DNA of 64,000 nt from Stenotrophomonas nematodicola (GCF_009467805.1 NZ_WIAY01000001.1:376982-440981), one strand, 5' to 3'; positions 42,965-52,688 are shown, numbered from the stretch's first letter. Notes: generated by a model not told the origin, from the letters alone. Numbers and translations are program-made.

Positions 42965-43969
42965 ATGGCCCGTCGCAAGCACCACGAAGAGCATGCCAAC
43001 CACGAGGCCTGGGCGATCCCCTATGCCGATCTGATGACGCTGCTGCTGGCTTTCTTCGTGGTGATGTACGCCATCTCCTCGATCAACGAGGGCAAGTACC
43101 GGGTCATGGCCGATGCCCTGACCACCGCCTTCGGGGGCGCGCCGCGCACCATCAACCCGGTGCAGGTGGGCAACCAGCAGGTCCAGGGCGGCGGCTGGGA
43201 CAGTCCGTCGGTGATCAAATCGGGGACCAGGATCGGCCCGTCCGCACCGGCGCCGTCCAACGACCCCACGCTGCTGCCGGCGATGGCCTCGCAGATGCGC
43301 ATGCCGGTCTCGGTGCACAACCAGGAGCAGCTCAAGCGGGCCGAGCGCCAGCTCAACGGCATCGCCGACCGTCTCACCGCCACGCTGGCGCCGCTAATCG
43401 AGCGCGGCATGATCACCGTGCGCCGCACCGAACTGTGGATCGAAGTGGAGATCAACAGCGACATCCTGTTCACCACCGGCTCGGCCACGCTGGACGTGCA
43501 TGCACGCGACACGCTGTCCAGCCTGGCCAAGGTGCTGCATGACGCACCCAACGGGGTGCGCGTGGAAGGCCACACCGACAATGTGCCGATCGCCACCGCG
43601 CTGTTCCCGTCCAACTGGGAACTCTCGGCCGCGCGCGCCGCCAGCGTGGTGCATCTGTTTGCCGACCAGGGCCTGCAGCCCTCGCGGCTGGCGATGGTCG
43701 GCTATGGCCAGTTCCGTCCACGCGAAGACAACGCCAGCGCCGAAGGGCGCAACCGCAATCGCCGGGTGATGGTGATCATCCTGGCCGACACCTCCCAGGG
43801 CGTGGACCCGATCGGCCCGCAGCTCACCGCCGATACCGAACGCGCCGCACCGGCCACCGCTGCCGCGCCCTCCCGCTCCACCGTTTCCCCCATCGCGCCG
43901 GTGCAGTTGCCACCGGTGCCGGCTGGCAGCCGCGTCGGCGCCGCCGCCCCCCCTGCAATGAAGGAGTGA
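42965..43969 (+). CDS. motD: Flagellar stator protein MotD (MotB family)
   Basis: 334 residues. One N-terminal membrane helix with the proton-channel Asp (WAIPYADLMTLLLAFFVVMYA, Asp at about 22). C-terminal OmpA-like peptidoglycan-binding domain (about 150-275: FTTGSATLDVHARDTLSSL, VEGHTDNVPI, NRNRRVMVIIL), then an Ala/Pro tail. One base after motC. Stator anchor. Confidence 0.93.
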   Translation: MARRKHHEEHANHEAWAIPYADLMTLLLAFFVVMYAISSINEGKYRVMADALTTAFGGAPRTINPVQVGNQQVQGGGWDSPSVIKSGTRIGPSAPAPSNDPTLLPAMASQMRMPVSVHNQEQLKRAERQLNGIADRLTATLAPLIERGMITVRRTELWIEVEINSDILFTTGSATLDVHARDTLSSLAKVLHDAPNGVRVEGHTDNVPIATALFPSNWELSAARAASVVHLFADQGLQPSRLAMVGYGQFRPREDNASAEGRNRNRRVMVIILADTSQGVDPIGPQLTADTERAAPATAAAPSRSTVSPIAPVQLPPVPAGSRVGAAAPPAMKE

Positions 43970-43974
43970 ACCGC

Positions 43975-44757
43975 ATGCGTATCTGGGCCATTGCCAATCA
44001 GAAGGGCGGCGTGGGCAAGACCACCACCACCCTCGCGCTCGGTCGCGGCCTGGCCGCGCTCGGCCACCGTGTGCTGCTGATCGACCTGGATCCGCACGCC
44101 TCGCTGACCCGCGCGTTCGGTGTGGCGCTCGATCCGCCGCCGCAGGGCGTGCTGGAACTGTTCGCCACCCCGCCGGCCGAGCTGTCCGCGCTCGCCCATG
44201 CCACCGCCATTCCGGGGCTGGACCATGTCTGCGCCCAGGCGGCGCTGGCCACCCTGGAGCGCCGCAGCGCCAATCAGCCCGGGCTCGGGCTGGCGTTGCA
44301 GCAGGCGCTGACCCGGCACCACGGCCAGCACGACTACATCCTGCTCGACTGCGCCCCGACGCTGGGCCTGCTGATGATCAACGCGCTGGCCGCCGCCGAC
44401 CGCCTGATCATCCCCACCCAGGCCGAACCGCTGGCGCTGCACGGCCTGGACGGCATGGTGCGGACCGGTGAGATGGTCGAGCGCTCGCGTCGCCGCACGC
44501 TGCCGATGTCGATCCTGCCGACGCTGTTCGACCGCCGCACCCGCGCCGGCCACGAGACCGTCAAGCTGATGCAGGAACGCCACGGCCAGCGTGTCTGGGA
44601 AGATGCGATCCCCGTGGATACCCGCATCTGCAACGCCGCCAGCCTGACCGTGCCGTCGCAGTCGGACGACTACCCCGGCCGCGGCCTGGCCGCCTATCGC
44701 CGCGCGCTGGAATGGATCCTGGCCGACGACGCCCAGCAGATGGAGCGCGCGGCATGA
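43975..44757 (+). CDS. ParA-type ATPase, ParC-like, for chemotaxis array placement
   Basis: 260 residues. Start at ATG 43975 is preferred because AAGGAG lies 8 bases before it; GTG at 43966 overlaps the ribosome site. Deviant Walker A QKGGVGKTTT at about 9-18, LIDLDPHASL, LLDCAPTLGLLMINAL. In Vibrio and Pseudomonas a ParA-like protein beside motCD and a CheW-like partner (ParC/ParP) takes chemotaxis arrays to the cell pole. Overlaps the next gene by 4 bases. Confidence 0.85.
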   Translation: MRIWAIANQKGGVGKTTTTLALGRGLAALGHRVLLIDLDPHASLTRAFGVALDPPPQGVLELFATPPAELSALAHATAIPGLDHVCAQAALATLERRSANQPGLGLALQQALTRHHGQHDYILLDCAPTLGLLMINALAAADRLIIPTQAEPLALHGLDGMVRTGEMVERSRRRTLPMSILPTLFDRRTRAGHETVKLMQERHGQRVWEDAIPVDTRICNAASLTVPSQSDDYPGRGLAAYRRALEWILADDAQQMERAA

Positions 44758-46055
44758 GTACCACCGGCGTGCTCGACGACTATCTGGAGCAGCTGCTCGG
44801 CGACGCCGTCCCCACCGCGCCCGTCGTGGCGGCAGCGGCTCCGCCCGCCGTGGAGGAGGACGATGCCGGCGGCGTCGCGCAGGCGATCAGCGCCGAGTTC
44901 GCACGCCCCGAGGCGGAAGACGACGTCCTGGCCACCGCTGCCGCATTCGAGACCCCCACCGCGCCCGGCGCACCGGCCAACCTCGCACTGCTCGACGAGC
45001 TGATGAACGATCCCGCGCTCGGACCGGTCCAGGCCGCACCCGCGCAGGACACCCCCACCTCGCCCGGCGCACCGGCCAACCTCGCACTGCTCGACGAGCT
45101 GATGAACGACCCCGCGCTCGGACCGGTCCAGGCCGCGCCCGCGCATGACACCCCCACCGCGCCCGGGGCACCGGCCAACCTGGCGCTGCTCGACGAGCTG
45201 ATGAACGACCCCGCGCTCGGACCGGTCCAGGCCGCGCCCGCGCATGACACCCCCACCTCGCCCGGCGCACCGGCCAACCTGGCGCTGCTCGACGAGCTGA
45301 TGAACGATCCCGCGCTCGGACCGGTGATGTCGCCTGCACCCGAGTCGGCCGCGCGTCCGGGCTGGGACGACCTGCCCGACGAGGTCCTGCACGACAGCGC
45401 GCCGCCGGCCGTGGTCGCGCGTGCAGCCGAACCGGCTCCCGCGCCCACGCCGACCCCACCGCCACCGCCGCCATCTGCGGTACCGGCCCCGGTCGCACGC
45501 GCGACGCCGACGCCCCTGCCACGCCCGGCCGCGCCGCCGGCGCCGCGCGGCGGCCGCCCCAACAGCTGGGAGGAACTGCAGGCGCAGGCACGCGACCCCG
45601 CCTCCAGCCCGCGCGAGAACCGCCGCGCCAGCGAACGCACCTCGCGCTGGCTGCGCCTTCGCTGTGGCACCCAGGCCTATGCACTGGAACTGCTGAAGGT
45701 GCAGGAAGTGGTGCTGCCCGTGCCGCTGCTGCCGTTGCGCGGCACCGCGCCGGCGATGCTGGGCATCATGAACCTGCGCGGCCAGGTGGTCCCCGTGATG
45801 GACCTGGGCATCCACCTGGGCAGCGGCCCGGCCGCCAACGATGCCAATACCCGCATCGTGGTGCTCGAGGAAGACGGCGAAACGATGGGGCTGCGGGTCT
45901 CGGCGGTGGAAGACGTCGCCAACCTCACCGACTCGCAGATCGAACCCCCCGACACGGCCCGCATCTGCCAGATCTCCAACGACCTGTTCCGTGGCGTCGC
46001 CCGCGTCACCGCCCAGCCGATGATCCTGCTCGATGCCACGCAGCTGCTGAACTGA
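44754..46055 (+). CDS. ParP-like CheW-domain protein with tandem repeats
   Basis: 433 residues. The N-terminal part (STTGVLDDYLEQLLGD) is followed at about 66-192 by four repeats of 33 residues with core NLALLDELMNDPALGPV, then a Pro-rich linker (about 220-270) and a C-terminal CheW-like domain (about 295-433: YALELLKVQEVVLPVPLLPL; GIMNLRGQVVPVMDL). ParP of Vibrio and Pseudomonas has this build: a ParC-binding N-terminus and a CheW-like array-binding domain. The repeats are unusual for the family as I know it. Confidence 0.8.
   Translation: MSTTGVLDDYLEQLLGDAVPTAPVVAAAAPPAVEEDDAGGVAQAISAEFARPEAEDDVLATAAAFETPTAPGAPANLALLDELMNDPALGPVQAAPAQDTPTSPGAPANLALLDELMNDPALGPVQAAPAHDTPTAPGAPANLALLDELMNDPALGPVQAAPAHDTPTSPGAPANLALLDELMNDPALGPVMSPAPESAARPGWDDLPDEVLHDSAPPAVVARAAEPAPAPTPTPPPPPPSAVPAPVARATPTPLPRPAAPPAPRGGRPNSWEELQAQARDPASSPRENRRASERTSRWLRLRCGTQAYALELLKVQEVVLPVPLLPLRGTAPAMLGIMNLRGQVVPVMDLGIHLGSGPAANDANTRIVVLEEDGETMGLRVSAVEDVANLTDSQIEPPDTARICQISNDLFRGVARVTAQPMILLDATQLLN
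44949..45329 (+). repeat. Four tandem 99-bp coding repeats
   Basis: Units begin at 44949, 45048, 45147 and 45246, with the last one incomplete. DNA copies are nearly identical, even in silent positions, so expansion was recent. Each unit keeps the frame (33 codons) and encodes a short amphipathic helix (LALLDELMND) in a Pro/Ala/Thr linker. Number of units could vary between strains. Confidence 0.92.
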
Positions 46056-46078
46056 CGGCAGGCCCGACGCACCGGGCC

Positions 46079-46105
46079 TAAAGGTTCCCCTCACGGGGCC
46101 GTTAT
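46079..46105 (+). promoter_or_regulatory. FliA promoter of the STAS-cheY-cheA set
   Basis: TAAAGGTT (46079-46086), 11-base spacer, GCCGTTAT (46098-46105). Both boxes are identical to those before flagellin 1. The STAS gene starts 30 bases after the -10, with CCGGAG as ribosome site. Confidence 0.88.
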
Positions 46106-46135
46106 CAACCTCGGAACCGTTTGTCCGGAGCAACG

Positions 46136-46444
46136 ATGAGCACTGTGGCCCTGGGTGGTGATCTCGGTATCGAGACCAGCACCGAGCTCAAATCCCGCCT
46201 GGCCCCTTTGGTGGACCAGGCTGGCGCACTGACGCTGGATGCCAGCGAAGTCAGCCGTATCCATACCGCAGCAATGCAGGTCCTGTGCGCATTCGTCGAC
46301 GCCCGCCGCCAGGCGGGCCATGCGACCGGATTCGACGGTTGCACTGCAACCTTCCGTGACGCCGCGCGCCTGCTCGGCGTCACCCAGGCCCTGGGCCTGG
46401 ATGCACCCCATGACAACCTGAAATCTGTGGAGAACGCTGCATGA
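46136..46444 (+). CDS. STAS-domain protein
   Basis: 102 residues, a single STAS fold (GDLGIETSTELKSRLAPLVD; LTLDASEVSRIHTAAMQVL). STAS proteins act as phosphorylatable partner switches; the usual Ser position has Thr here (SRIHTAAM). ATG 46136 has CCGGAG 5 bases upstream. It overlaps cheY2 by 4 bases, so it is made with CheY2 and CheA2. Precise job unknown. Confidence 0.82.
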   Translation: MSTVALGGDLGIETSTELKSRLAPLVDQAGALTLDASEVSRIHTAAMQVLCAFVDARRQAGHATGFDGCTATFRDAARLLGVTQALGLDAPHDNLKSVENAA

Positions 46445-46806
46445 GCGCACGTATCTTGGTGGTGGACGATTCGGCGTCAATGCGCCAGATGGTCTCATTC
46501 GCCCTCACCTCGGCCGGCTTCACCGTCGAAGAAGCCGAAGACGGTGCGATCGCACTCGGCCGGGCCAAGGGTCAGCGCTTTAATGCGGTGGTCACCGACG
46601 TCAACATGCCCAACATGGACGGCATCTCGCTGATCCGCGAACTGCGCCAGCTGGCCGACTACAAGTTCACGCCGATGTTGATGCTGACCACCGAGTCGGC
46701 CGCCGACAAGAAGTCCGAAGGCAAGGCCGCCGGTGCCACCGGTTGGCTGGTCAAGCCGTTCAATCCCGAACAGCTGGTCGCCACCGTACAGAAAGTGCTC
46801 GGCTGA
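46441..46806 (+). CDS. cheY: CheY-type response regulator (copy 2)
   Basis: 121 residues with the whole receiver set: VVDDSASMRQMV, Asp in AVVTDVNMPNMDG, Thr in MLTTES, Lys in WLVKPF. Coupled to the STAS gene before it and followed by the second cheA after about 56 bases. It may be a phosphate sink or control something other than the switch, since CheY1 lies beside CheZ. Confidence 0.9.
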   Translation: MSARILVVDDSASMRQMVSFALTSAGFTVEEAEDGAIALGRAKGQRFNAVVTDVNMPNMDGISLIRELRQLADYKFTPMLMLTTESAADKKSEGKAAGATGWLVKPFNPEQLVATVQKVLG

Positions 46807-46862
46807 GCCTCAGCCCGCTTCGCTTCCGCCCTCCCCCTACCCGCAACCGGACCCAACGCACC

Positions 46863-48854
46863 ATGAGCATGGATCTGCAACGTTTCCACGCCACGTTCTT
46901 CGAAGAAAGCCGCGAAGGGCTGGATGCGATGGAGGCCGGACTGCTGGCACTCGAATCAGGCCAGCAGGACCCGGAGATCATCAACTCCGTGTTCCGCGCC
47001 GCGCATTCGATCAAGGGCGGCGCAGGCACCTTCGGCTTCGACGCGATTGCCGGGTTGACCCACGTGCTGGAAACGCTGCTGGATGAACTGCGCGCCGGCA
47101 AGCGCGCACTTGAACCGGCCGCCGTGGACGCCATGCTGTCCTCGGTGGACGTCCTGCGGGCCCTGCTGCGCGAAGCCGAACATGGCCAGCCCGCCGATCC
47201 GCAGGCGGTGGCCAACGTCAAGGCGCGACTGGAAGCTGTGCTGTCCGGACAGGCCGTGGCCACTGCCGCCCCGGTTGCCGCCGCGCCGGTGGACGATACG
47301 CCGGAAGCCTGGCAGATCGGCTTCGTACCGGCGCCGTCGCTGTTCATGAGCGGCAATGATCCGCTGCGCATCATCCGCGAGCTGGAGCACCTGGGCTCGC
47401 TGCAGGTCGCCGCGCGCATGGAGCGCCTGCCCGGGTTTGCGCAGCTCGATCCGCTCGAAGCCCACCTGGCCTGGGACCTCGGGCTGGTGGGCAAGGTCCC
47501 GCGCAGCAAAATCGAAGACACCTTCGCATGGGTGGTGGACGACTGCGAACTGGACATCCGTCCGGCTGCGCCGCCGAGTCTGGCCACCAGCGCCCCGACG
47601 GCACCGGCAGCGGCCACCGCCCCCGCAGCGGCAGCCGCACCTGTGGCCGCCGCTGCCGCAGCGCCGGCCGCCGCCGCGCACGAAGCGGAAACCTCGATCC
47701 GCGTCGCCGTGGAAAAAGTCGACGCCCTGATCAACCTGGTCGGCGAACTGGTCATCACCCAGGCCATGCTCAAGCAGGTCTCGCACGCCCTGGACCCGGT
47801 CCACGCCGAGCAGCTGTTCGCCGGTCTGGACCTGCTCGAGCGCAACACCCGTGACCTGCAGGAAGCCGTGATCGGGGTGCGCATGCTGCCGGTGGACGCG
47901 GTGTTCCGCCGCTTCCCGCGCCTGGTCCGTGATCTGTCCTCGCGTCTGGGCAAGCACGTCCGCCTGCGCACCATCGGCGAAGGCACCGAACTGGACAAGG
48001 GCCTGATCGAAAAGATCGCCGACCCGCTCGTGCACCTGGTCCGCAACTCGATCGATCACGGTCTGGAAATGCCCGACGTCCGCCGCGACGCCGGCAAGGA
48101 CGAGACCGGTACGATCACCCTTGCCGCCTCGCACCAGGGCGGGCACATCGTCATCGAAGTCAGCGATGACGGCCGCGGCCTGAACCGCGACAAGATTCTG
48201 TCCAAGGCCGTCGAACGCGGCCTGAGCGTGCCGGACAACCCCACCGACGCCCAGGTCTGGGACCTCATCTTCCAGCCCGGCTTCTCCACCGCCGATGCCG
48301 TCACGGATCTTTCCGGGCGCGGCGTGGGCATGGACGTGGTCCGCCGCAACATCCAGGCACTGGGGGGCGAAGTGCAGCTGGAAAGCCAGGCCGGCAACGG
48401 CACCCGCGTGCTGATCCGCCTGCCGCTGACCCTGGCCATCCTCGACGGCATGACCGTGTCGGTGGCCGGCGAAACCCTGATCCTGCCGCTGGCCTATGTG
48501 CTCGAAGCCCTGCAGCCGCAGGCCGAGGACGTCCGCACGATGGCCGGCGAAGGCCGTGTGCTGCGCGTTCGCGGCGAGTACCTGCCGATCCTTTCCCTCA
48601 GCGAGTACTACGGCTACAGCGGTCGCACCAAGGACGATTCGCTGGTGGTGGTGGTCGAAGGCGATGGCCAGAAGATCGCGCTGGAAGTGGACGAACTGGT
48701 CGGCCAGCAGCAGGTGGTGGTCAAGAACATCGAGAACAACTACCGCCGGATCAGCGGTGTTTCCGGCGCCACCATCCTGGGCGACGGCCGCGTCGCGCTG
48801 ATCGTGGATATCGGCGGCCTGGTGCGCTCGCTGCGGATGCCGCAGGCGGCGTAA
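46863..48854 (+). CDS. cheA: Chemotaxis histidine kinase CheA (copy 2)
   Basis: 663 residues from ATG 46863 (MSMDLQRFHATFFEESREGL). HPt His at about 48 (FRAAHSIKGGAGTFG). A P2-type response-regulator-binding region at about 140-235 (PSLFMSGNDPLRIIRELEHLG; DDCELDI). Pro/Ala linker, P3, P4 ATPase (LVHLVRNSIDHGLEMP; GRGVGMDVVRRNI), and P5 with a CheW fold. Differs from CheA copy 1 in domain content, so it is a separate pathway, not a recent duplicate. A terminator follows. Confidence 0.94.
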   Translation: MSMDLQRFHATFFEESREGLDAMEAGLLALESGQQDPEIINSVFRAAHSIKGGAGTFGFDAIAGLTHVLETLLDELRAGKRALEPAAVDAMLSSVDVLRALLREAEHGQPADPQAVANVKARLEAVLSGQAVATAAPVAAAPVDDTPEAWQIGFVPAPSLFMSGNDPLRIIRELEHLGSLQVAARMERLPGFAQLDPLEAHLAWDLGLVGKVPRSKIEDTFAWVVDDCELDIRPAAPPSLATSAPTAPAAATAPAAAAAPVAAAAAAPAAAAHEAETSIRVAVEKVDALINLVGELVITQAMLKQVSHALDPVHAEQLFAGLDLLERNTRDLQEAVIGVRMLPVDAVFRRFPRLVRDLSSRLGKHVRLRTIGEGTELDKGLIEKIADPLVHLVRNSIDHGLEMPDVRRDAGKDETGTITLAASHQGGHIVIEVSDDGRGLNRDKILSKAVERGLSVPDNPTDAQVWDLIFQPGFSTADAVTDLSGRGVGMDVVRRNIQALGGEVQLESQAGNGTRVLIRLPLTLAILDGMTVSVAGETLILPLAYVLEALQPQAEDVRTMAGEGRVLRVRGEYLPILSLSEYYGYSGRTKDDSLVVVVEGDGQKIALEVDELVGQQQVVVKNIENNYRRISGVSGATILGDGRVALIVDIGGLVRSLRMPQAA

Positions 48855-48878
48855 CGCGCGCGTATCACCGGTGAATGC

Positions 48879-48903
48879 ACGCCCCCGCCACGCGCGGGGG
48901 CGT
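48879..48903 (+). terminator. Terminator after the second cheA
   Basis: Ten-base stem ACGCCCCCGC / GCGGGGGCGT with a 5-base loop (48889-48893), followed by a T-rich stretch. It lies 24 bases after the stop. The remaining gap (to 49387) has no credible gene but holds several palindromes and a FliA promoter. Confidence 0.78.
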
Positions 48904-48920
48904 TCTTGTTCTTCGCGCCC

Positions 48921-48978
48921 GGGGCGACGGCATCACGCGCCCCGTGATCGCCCCACGGAGCGCCGGCCGCTGGCCGGC
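48921..48978. repeat. Palindromic repeats upstream of chemoreceptor 1
   Basis: An interrupted palindrome GGGGCGA / TCGCCCC (48921-48927 and 48948-48954) has an inner TCACG / CGTGA pair. A second perfect palindrome GCCGGCC / GGCCGGC (48962-48968 and 48972-48978) sits next to it. The stem CCGCTGGCCGGCA recurs at about 49058. These look like degenerate REP elements of the Stenotrophomonas type, here without a clear GTAG head. Confidence 0.55.
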
Positions 48979-49243
48979 ATCACACGTTCTCTGACGCGCC
49001 GGGCAGCGTCCGTCGCTCGACGTTGCCCGCCCGCGTCCTGACGGGGCGGGGTGCGACCGCTGGCCGGCACAACGCATTCCGGGAGGACGTTCTCTGCTCG
49101 CCTGGAAGTGTGACGTTGATTGGCATCGATACGTTGGCGTACAGACGCGCCGTCGCCAGCCGCGCCGCCGATTCCCCGCCGTTGCTGGCGCCTGCACCGA
49201 CTGCGATACCCACAGCGCGCCGAAAAAATGTGACATCCAACAC

Positions 49244-49271
49244 TCAAGTTGCGGCGGCACAGCGCCGTTAT
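49244..49271 (+). promoter_or_regulatory. FliA-type promoter of chemoreceptor 1
   Basis: TCAAGTTG (49244-49251), 12-base spacer, GCCGTTAT (49264-49271). Same -35 and spacer as the fliS promoter. The start codon is 117 bases after the -10. Confidence 0.75.
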
Positions 49272-49387
49272 CCCGGAAGAGCGTTGACACCGTCGTCACA
49301 CCGCCCGCGCCCCACCCCACGTTCCGCCACGCCCCTTGCGCCCAGCACCCCACGGCTGTGCACCCCGCCCTGCCCGGAGTTCCGACC

Positions 49388-51637
49388 ATGAAGTGGTTCC
49401 ACGATCTGCCCATCGCCCGCAAGCTGGCGGTGGGATTCACCCTCACCACCCTGATGACCGTCGTTCTCGGCGTGTTCGCCCTGGTCCGCCTCAACGGTGC
49501 CAATGCGCAGTTGGCCGCAATGGCAGGCAACGACATCCCGTCGGTGCAGCACCTGGGTGAAGTGCGCTCGCAGCTCGGCGAATTCCGCACCTATGAAATG
49601 GCGCAGGTCAGCATGTTCGACCAGCCCGAAAAGGTCGCCGACTACAACACGCGGATGGACAGCACCGCCAAGATCGTGCGCGATGAACTCGCCGCCTACG
49701 CCGCGCTGCCGGCCGGCGACCGTGAGCGGGCGCTGTTCAGGAAAGTGTCCGCCGATGTGGACGCCTACTTCCACGCCAATGCCGAACTCCGCGCCGCGGT
49801 GGCCGCCGGTGACGGCGCGCTTGCGCGGCAGATCTCCGACGAGAAGTCGCGCCCCGCCCGACGCACCCTGTTCGATGACCTCAAGGAGCTGGGTGCGTTC
49901 AGCAACAGCCTGATGGAAAGCAAGATCGCCAATGCCAATGCCGTCCATCGCACCAGTGTGATCGCCATCATTGCCTGCATGGTGCTGCTGTCGCTCGTGG
50001 CCGTCGCGCTGGCCCTGGTGATCTCGCGGGCGATCACCCGTCCGCTGTCGCAGGCGGTGCATGCGATCAAATCGGTGGCCCGCGGCGACCTGAGCGTCAC
50101 CATCCGCGCCACCGGTGCCGATGAAGCCGGCCAGATGCTGGCCGCCACCAGCGACATGACCACCATGCTGCGCCGTTACTCCGACGAAACCCGCCAGATG
50201 GCCGCGATGCACGCCGGTCCCGACATCTCCCATCGCATGCCGGTCGATTTCCCCGGCGTCTACGGTGAGCTGGCCGTCGGCACCAACACCGTGGTGTTCG
50301 ACCACCTGGATGCCATCAAGGACGCCATCGACATCCTCAACCAGTACGCCGCCGGTGACCTGTCGCAGAATGCGCGCCGCCTGCCGGGCAGCCGCGCGAT
50401 CCTGCACGAATCGATGGACGCGGCCAAGGCCAGCCTGCTGGCGATCAATACCCAGATCCAGACCCTGGCCCAGGCAGCGGCGGCCGGCGATTTCAGCCAG
50501 CGCGGCGACAGCCTGCGTTTCGAGCACGACTTCCGGGTCATGATCGACAACCTGAACACGATGATGGAAGTGGCCGACGGCAATCTGTCGCAGTTGTCGC
50601 AGCTGCTGCAGTCCATCGCCAACGGCGACCTGACCGCCCGCATGCACGGCGAGTTCCACGGCGTCTTCGCCAGCATGCGCGACGATGCCAATGCCACGGT
50701 TGCCCAGCTGACCCAGATCGTCGGACGCATCCAGCAGGCCTCGTCCAGCATCAGCACGGCAGCCGGCGAGATCGCGTCGGGCAACAACGACCTGTCGCGC
50801 CGTACCGAGCAGCAGGCGGCCAACCTGGAGGAAACCGCCGCCTCGATGGAGGAACTGACCTCCACCGTGCGCCAGAACGCCGAACACGCCCGCCAGGCCA
50901 ACCAGCTCGCCATCGGCGCGCACACCGTGGCTTCGCAGGGCGGCGACGTGGTCGGCCAGGTGGTCAGTACCATGCACGAGATCGACGCGTCCTCGCGCCG
51001 TATCGCCGACATCATCACGGTCATCGACGGCATCGCCTTCCAGACCAACATTCTGGCGCTCAACGCGGCCGTGGAAGCGGCGCGTGCCGGTGAGCAGGGT
51101 CGCGGTTTCGCCGTGGTCGCCAGCGAAGTGCGCACCCTGGCGCAACGCTCGGCCAGCGCCGCCAAGGAGATCAAGGGTCTGATCGACGAGTCGGTCGGCA
51201 AAGTCGCCGAGGGCTCGCAGCTGGTCAACCAGGCCGGCGCCACGATGGGCGAAATCGTCGCCTCGGTGCAGCGTGTGACCGACATCATGGCGGAGATCTC
51301 GGCAGCCTCGCAGGAGCAGTCCGCCGGCATCGAGCAGGTCAACCAGACCGTGGTGCAGATGGACGAAACCACCCAGCAGAACGCCGCGCTGGTGGAAGAA
51401 GCCACCGCCGCCGCGCGGGCGATGGAAGAACAGGCCGGCCATCTGACCGATGCGGTGGCGCTGTTCAAGCTCGACGGCCAGGCCGCCTCCGCGCCTGTGG
51501 CACGCCCGACGGTGGTCGCTGCGTCACCGGCACGCCCGGCCGGCGCCGCGCGTCCGCGCCCGGCCGCTGCCCCACCGCGCCGCGCGCCGGCCCGCGAGCC
51601 GGCACTGGCCAACGACACGGAGTGGCAGGAGTTCTGA
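49388..51637 (+). CDS. Methyl-accepting chemotaxis protein 1 (four-helix-bundle sensor)
   Basis: 749 residues from ATG 49388 with GGAG upstream. Membrane helices at about 12-34 and 190-212. Periplasmic helical domain of the 4HB type between them ([20 protein letters not shown]). Several HAMP-like segments at about 213-440. Signalling domain at about 480-690 ([39 protein letters not shown]). The end EWQEF fits the CheR/CheB tether pentapeptide (xWxxF). The ligand is not predictable. It lies between cheA2 and the YcgR-like gene. Confidence 0.94.
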   Translation: MKWFHDLPIARKLAVGFTLTTLMTVVLGVFALVRLNGANAQLAAMAGNDIPSVQHLGEVRSQLGEFRTYEMAQVSMFDQPEKVADYNTRMDSTAKIVRDELAAYAALPAGDRERALFRKVSADVDAYFHANAELRAAVAAGDGALARQISDEKSRPARRTLFDDLKELGAFSNSLMESKIANANAVHRTSVIAIIACMVLLSLVAVALALVISRAITRPLSQAVHAIKSVARGDLSVTIRATGADEAGQMLAATSDMTTMLRRYSDETRQMAAMHAGPDISHRMPVDFPGVYGELAVGTNTVVFDHLDAIKDAIDILNQYAAGDLSQNARRLPGSRAILHESMDAAKASLLAINTQIQTLAQAAAAGDFSQRGDSLRFEHDFRVMIDNLNTMMEVADGNLSQLSQLLQSIANGDLTARMHGEFHGVFASMRDDANATVAQLTQIVGRIQQASSSISTAAGEIASGNNDLSRRTEQQAANLEETAASMEELTSTVRQNAEHARQANQLAIGAHTVASQGGDVVGQVVSTMHEIDASSRRIADIITVIDGIAFQTNILALNAAVEAARAGEQGRGFAVVASEVRTLAQRSASAAKEIKGLIDESVGKVAEGSQLVNQAGATMGEIVASVQRVTDIMAEISAASQEQSAGIEQVNQTVVQMDETTQQNAALVEEATAAARAMEEQAGHLTDAVALFKLDGQAASAPVARPTVVAASPARPAGAARPRPAAAPPRRAPAREPALANDTEWQEF

Positions 51638-51668
51638 CGCCGCACCGATCCTCGCATCGCGTCTGATC

Positions 51669-51694
51669 CGACACCCCGCCCCGGCGGGGTGTCG
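51669..51694 (+). terminator. Probable terminator after chemoreceptor 1
   Basis: Twelve-base inverted repeat CGACACCCCGCC / GGCGGGGTGTCG around CC, 32 bases after the stop, with a weak T tail. The closing pairs must open to form a loop, so strength is uncertain. Confidence 0.6.
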
Positions 51695-51726
51695 TCGTTC
51701 CGATCCAGCCCTGTCGATATTCGCCC

Positions 51727-51753
51727 TACATAAATGTGATCTGATGCCGATAA
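51727..51753 (+). promoter_or_regulatory. Possible FliA promoter of the YcgR-like gene
   Basis: GCCGATAA at 51746-51753 is a perfect -10. The -35 at the right distance is TACATAAA, a poor match to TAAAGTTT. The gene begins 57 bases downstream. Confidence 0.5.
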
Positions 51754-51809
51754 ACGGACTGAGCCCCGGGATCGTGTGATGCCGGCATCCGCCCAACCCA
51801 GCAGATTCC

Positions 51810-52592
51810 ATGTCCGAAGGCAGCCTTCCCGCACACGACGGAACCCATGCCGCGCCCGACCCGGGTACGGATGACAAGTACCTGGTCCGCAACCCCCGGC
51901 AGATCCGCCAGCTGCTGCAGGCGCTCATCGACCAGCGGTCGCTGATCAATGCGCACATCGACGGCCGCGACCAGTCGTTCCCCACGGCGGTACTGGAACT
52001 GGACGAGGACGAGGACGAACTGCTGCTCGACGGCAGTCCCTCGGAAACCTCCAACCGCGCCGCCGAGGCGGCCGATCACCTGCTGTGCTTCGGCCAGCTT
52101 GAACGGGTAATGGTCCGCTTCCGCCTGGATGGCCTGGTCCGCATCCACAATGAAGGCCACGTCGGCTTCCGCGCCCCGTTCCCGACCGAACTGGTGCACC
52201 TGCAGCGGCGCGAGCTGTACCGCCTGGAGACGCCGATCACCGACTCGCCCAAGCTGGTCCTGCCCGTTGATGACGACCGCAGCGAAGCGCTGACGATGCG
52301 CGTGGTGGACATCAGCGGTGGCGGCCTGGCCGTCACCGTGGCCGAAGACTGCCCGGTGTTCGGCCTGCAGAAGCGCTACGACGGCTGCCGCCTGGAGCTG
52401 CCCGACAGCAGCCCCATCAACGTGTCGCTGGTGGCCTGCAACATGCGCGCGCAGAAACTGCCCAACGGCGTGGAGATGAAACGCGTCGGCCTGCGCTTCG
52501 ACGCACTGCCGCGCGGCGCGGACAGCGCGATCCAGCGCTACATCTTCCGCATCGACCGCCAGCGCAAGGCACGCAGGAACGGCGAAAGCTGA
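51810..52592 (+). CDS. YcgR-like c-di-GMP flagellar brake protein
   Basis: 260 residues. N-terminal YcgR domain (about 20-125: [20 protein letters not shown]) and PilZ domain (about 130-250) with both c-di-GMP motifs, RRELYR (RxxxR) and DISGGG (DxSxxG). Such proteins bind the rotor or stator and slow the motor when c-di-GMP is high. It is separate from the atypical PilZ protein at 9932. The name YcgR/FlgZ-type is by domain build. Confidence 0.88.
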   Translation: MSEGSLPAHDGTHAAPDPGTDDKYLVRNPRQIRQLLQALIDQRSLINAHIDGRDQSFPTAVLELDEDEDELLLDGSPSETSNRAAEAADHLLCFGQLERVMVRFRLDGLVRIHNEGHVGFRAPFPTELVHLQRRELYRLETPITDSPKLVLPVDDDRSEALTMRVVDISGGGLAVTVAEDCPVFGLQKRYDGCRLELPDSSPINVSLVACNMRAQKLPNGVEMKRVGLRFDALPRGADSAIQRYIFRIDRQRKARRNGES

Positions 52593-52609
52593 ACGGCGGC
52601 AGCCCCCGC

Positions 52610-52636
52610 TAAAGTCGTTCCGTCCCAGGCCGATAT
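52610..52636 (+). promoter_or_regulatory. FliA promoter of cheW
   Basis: TAAAGTCG (52610-52617), 11-base spacer, GCCGATAT (52629-52636). Almost consensus. The cheW ATG is 53 bases after it. Confidence 0.88.
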
Positions 52637-52688
52637 CCAGCGTGACGCCCGGTTTTTCGACCGCCACGCCCGACCCAGGATTGCCTCC

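Noticed and set aside
44949..45329. CRISPR-like array
   Set aside because: The 99-bp units are contiguous, without spacers, and lie in frame in a coding sequence.
49060..49077. GG-N10-GC sigma-54-like site before chemoreceptor 1
   Set aside because: The -12 part is ACGCA rather than TTGCA and it overlaps a palindromic repeat; a better FliA-type promoter lies closer.
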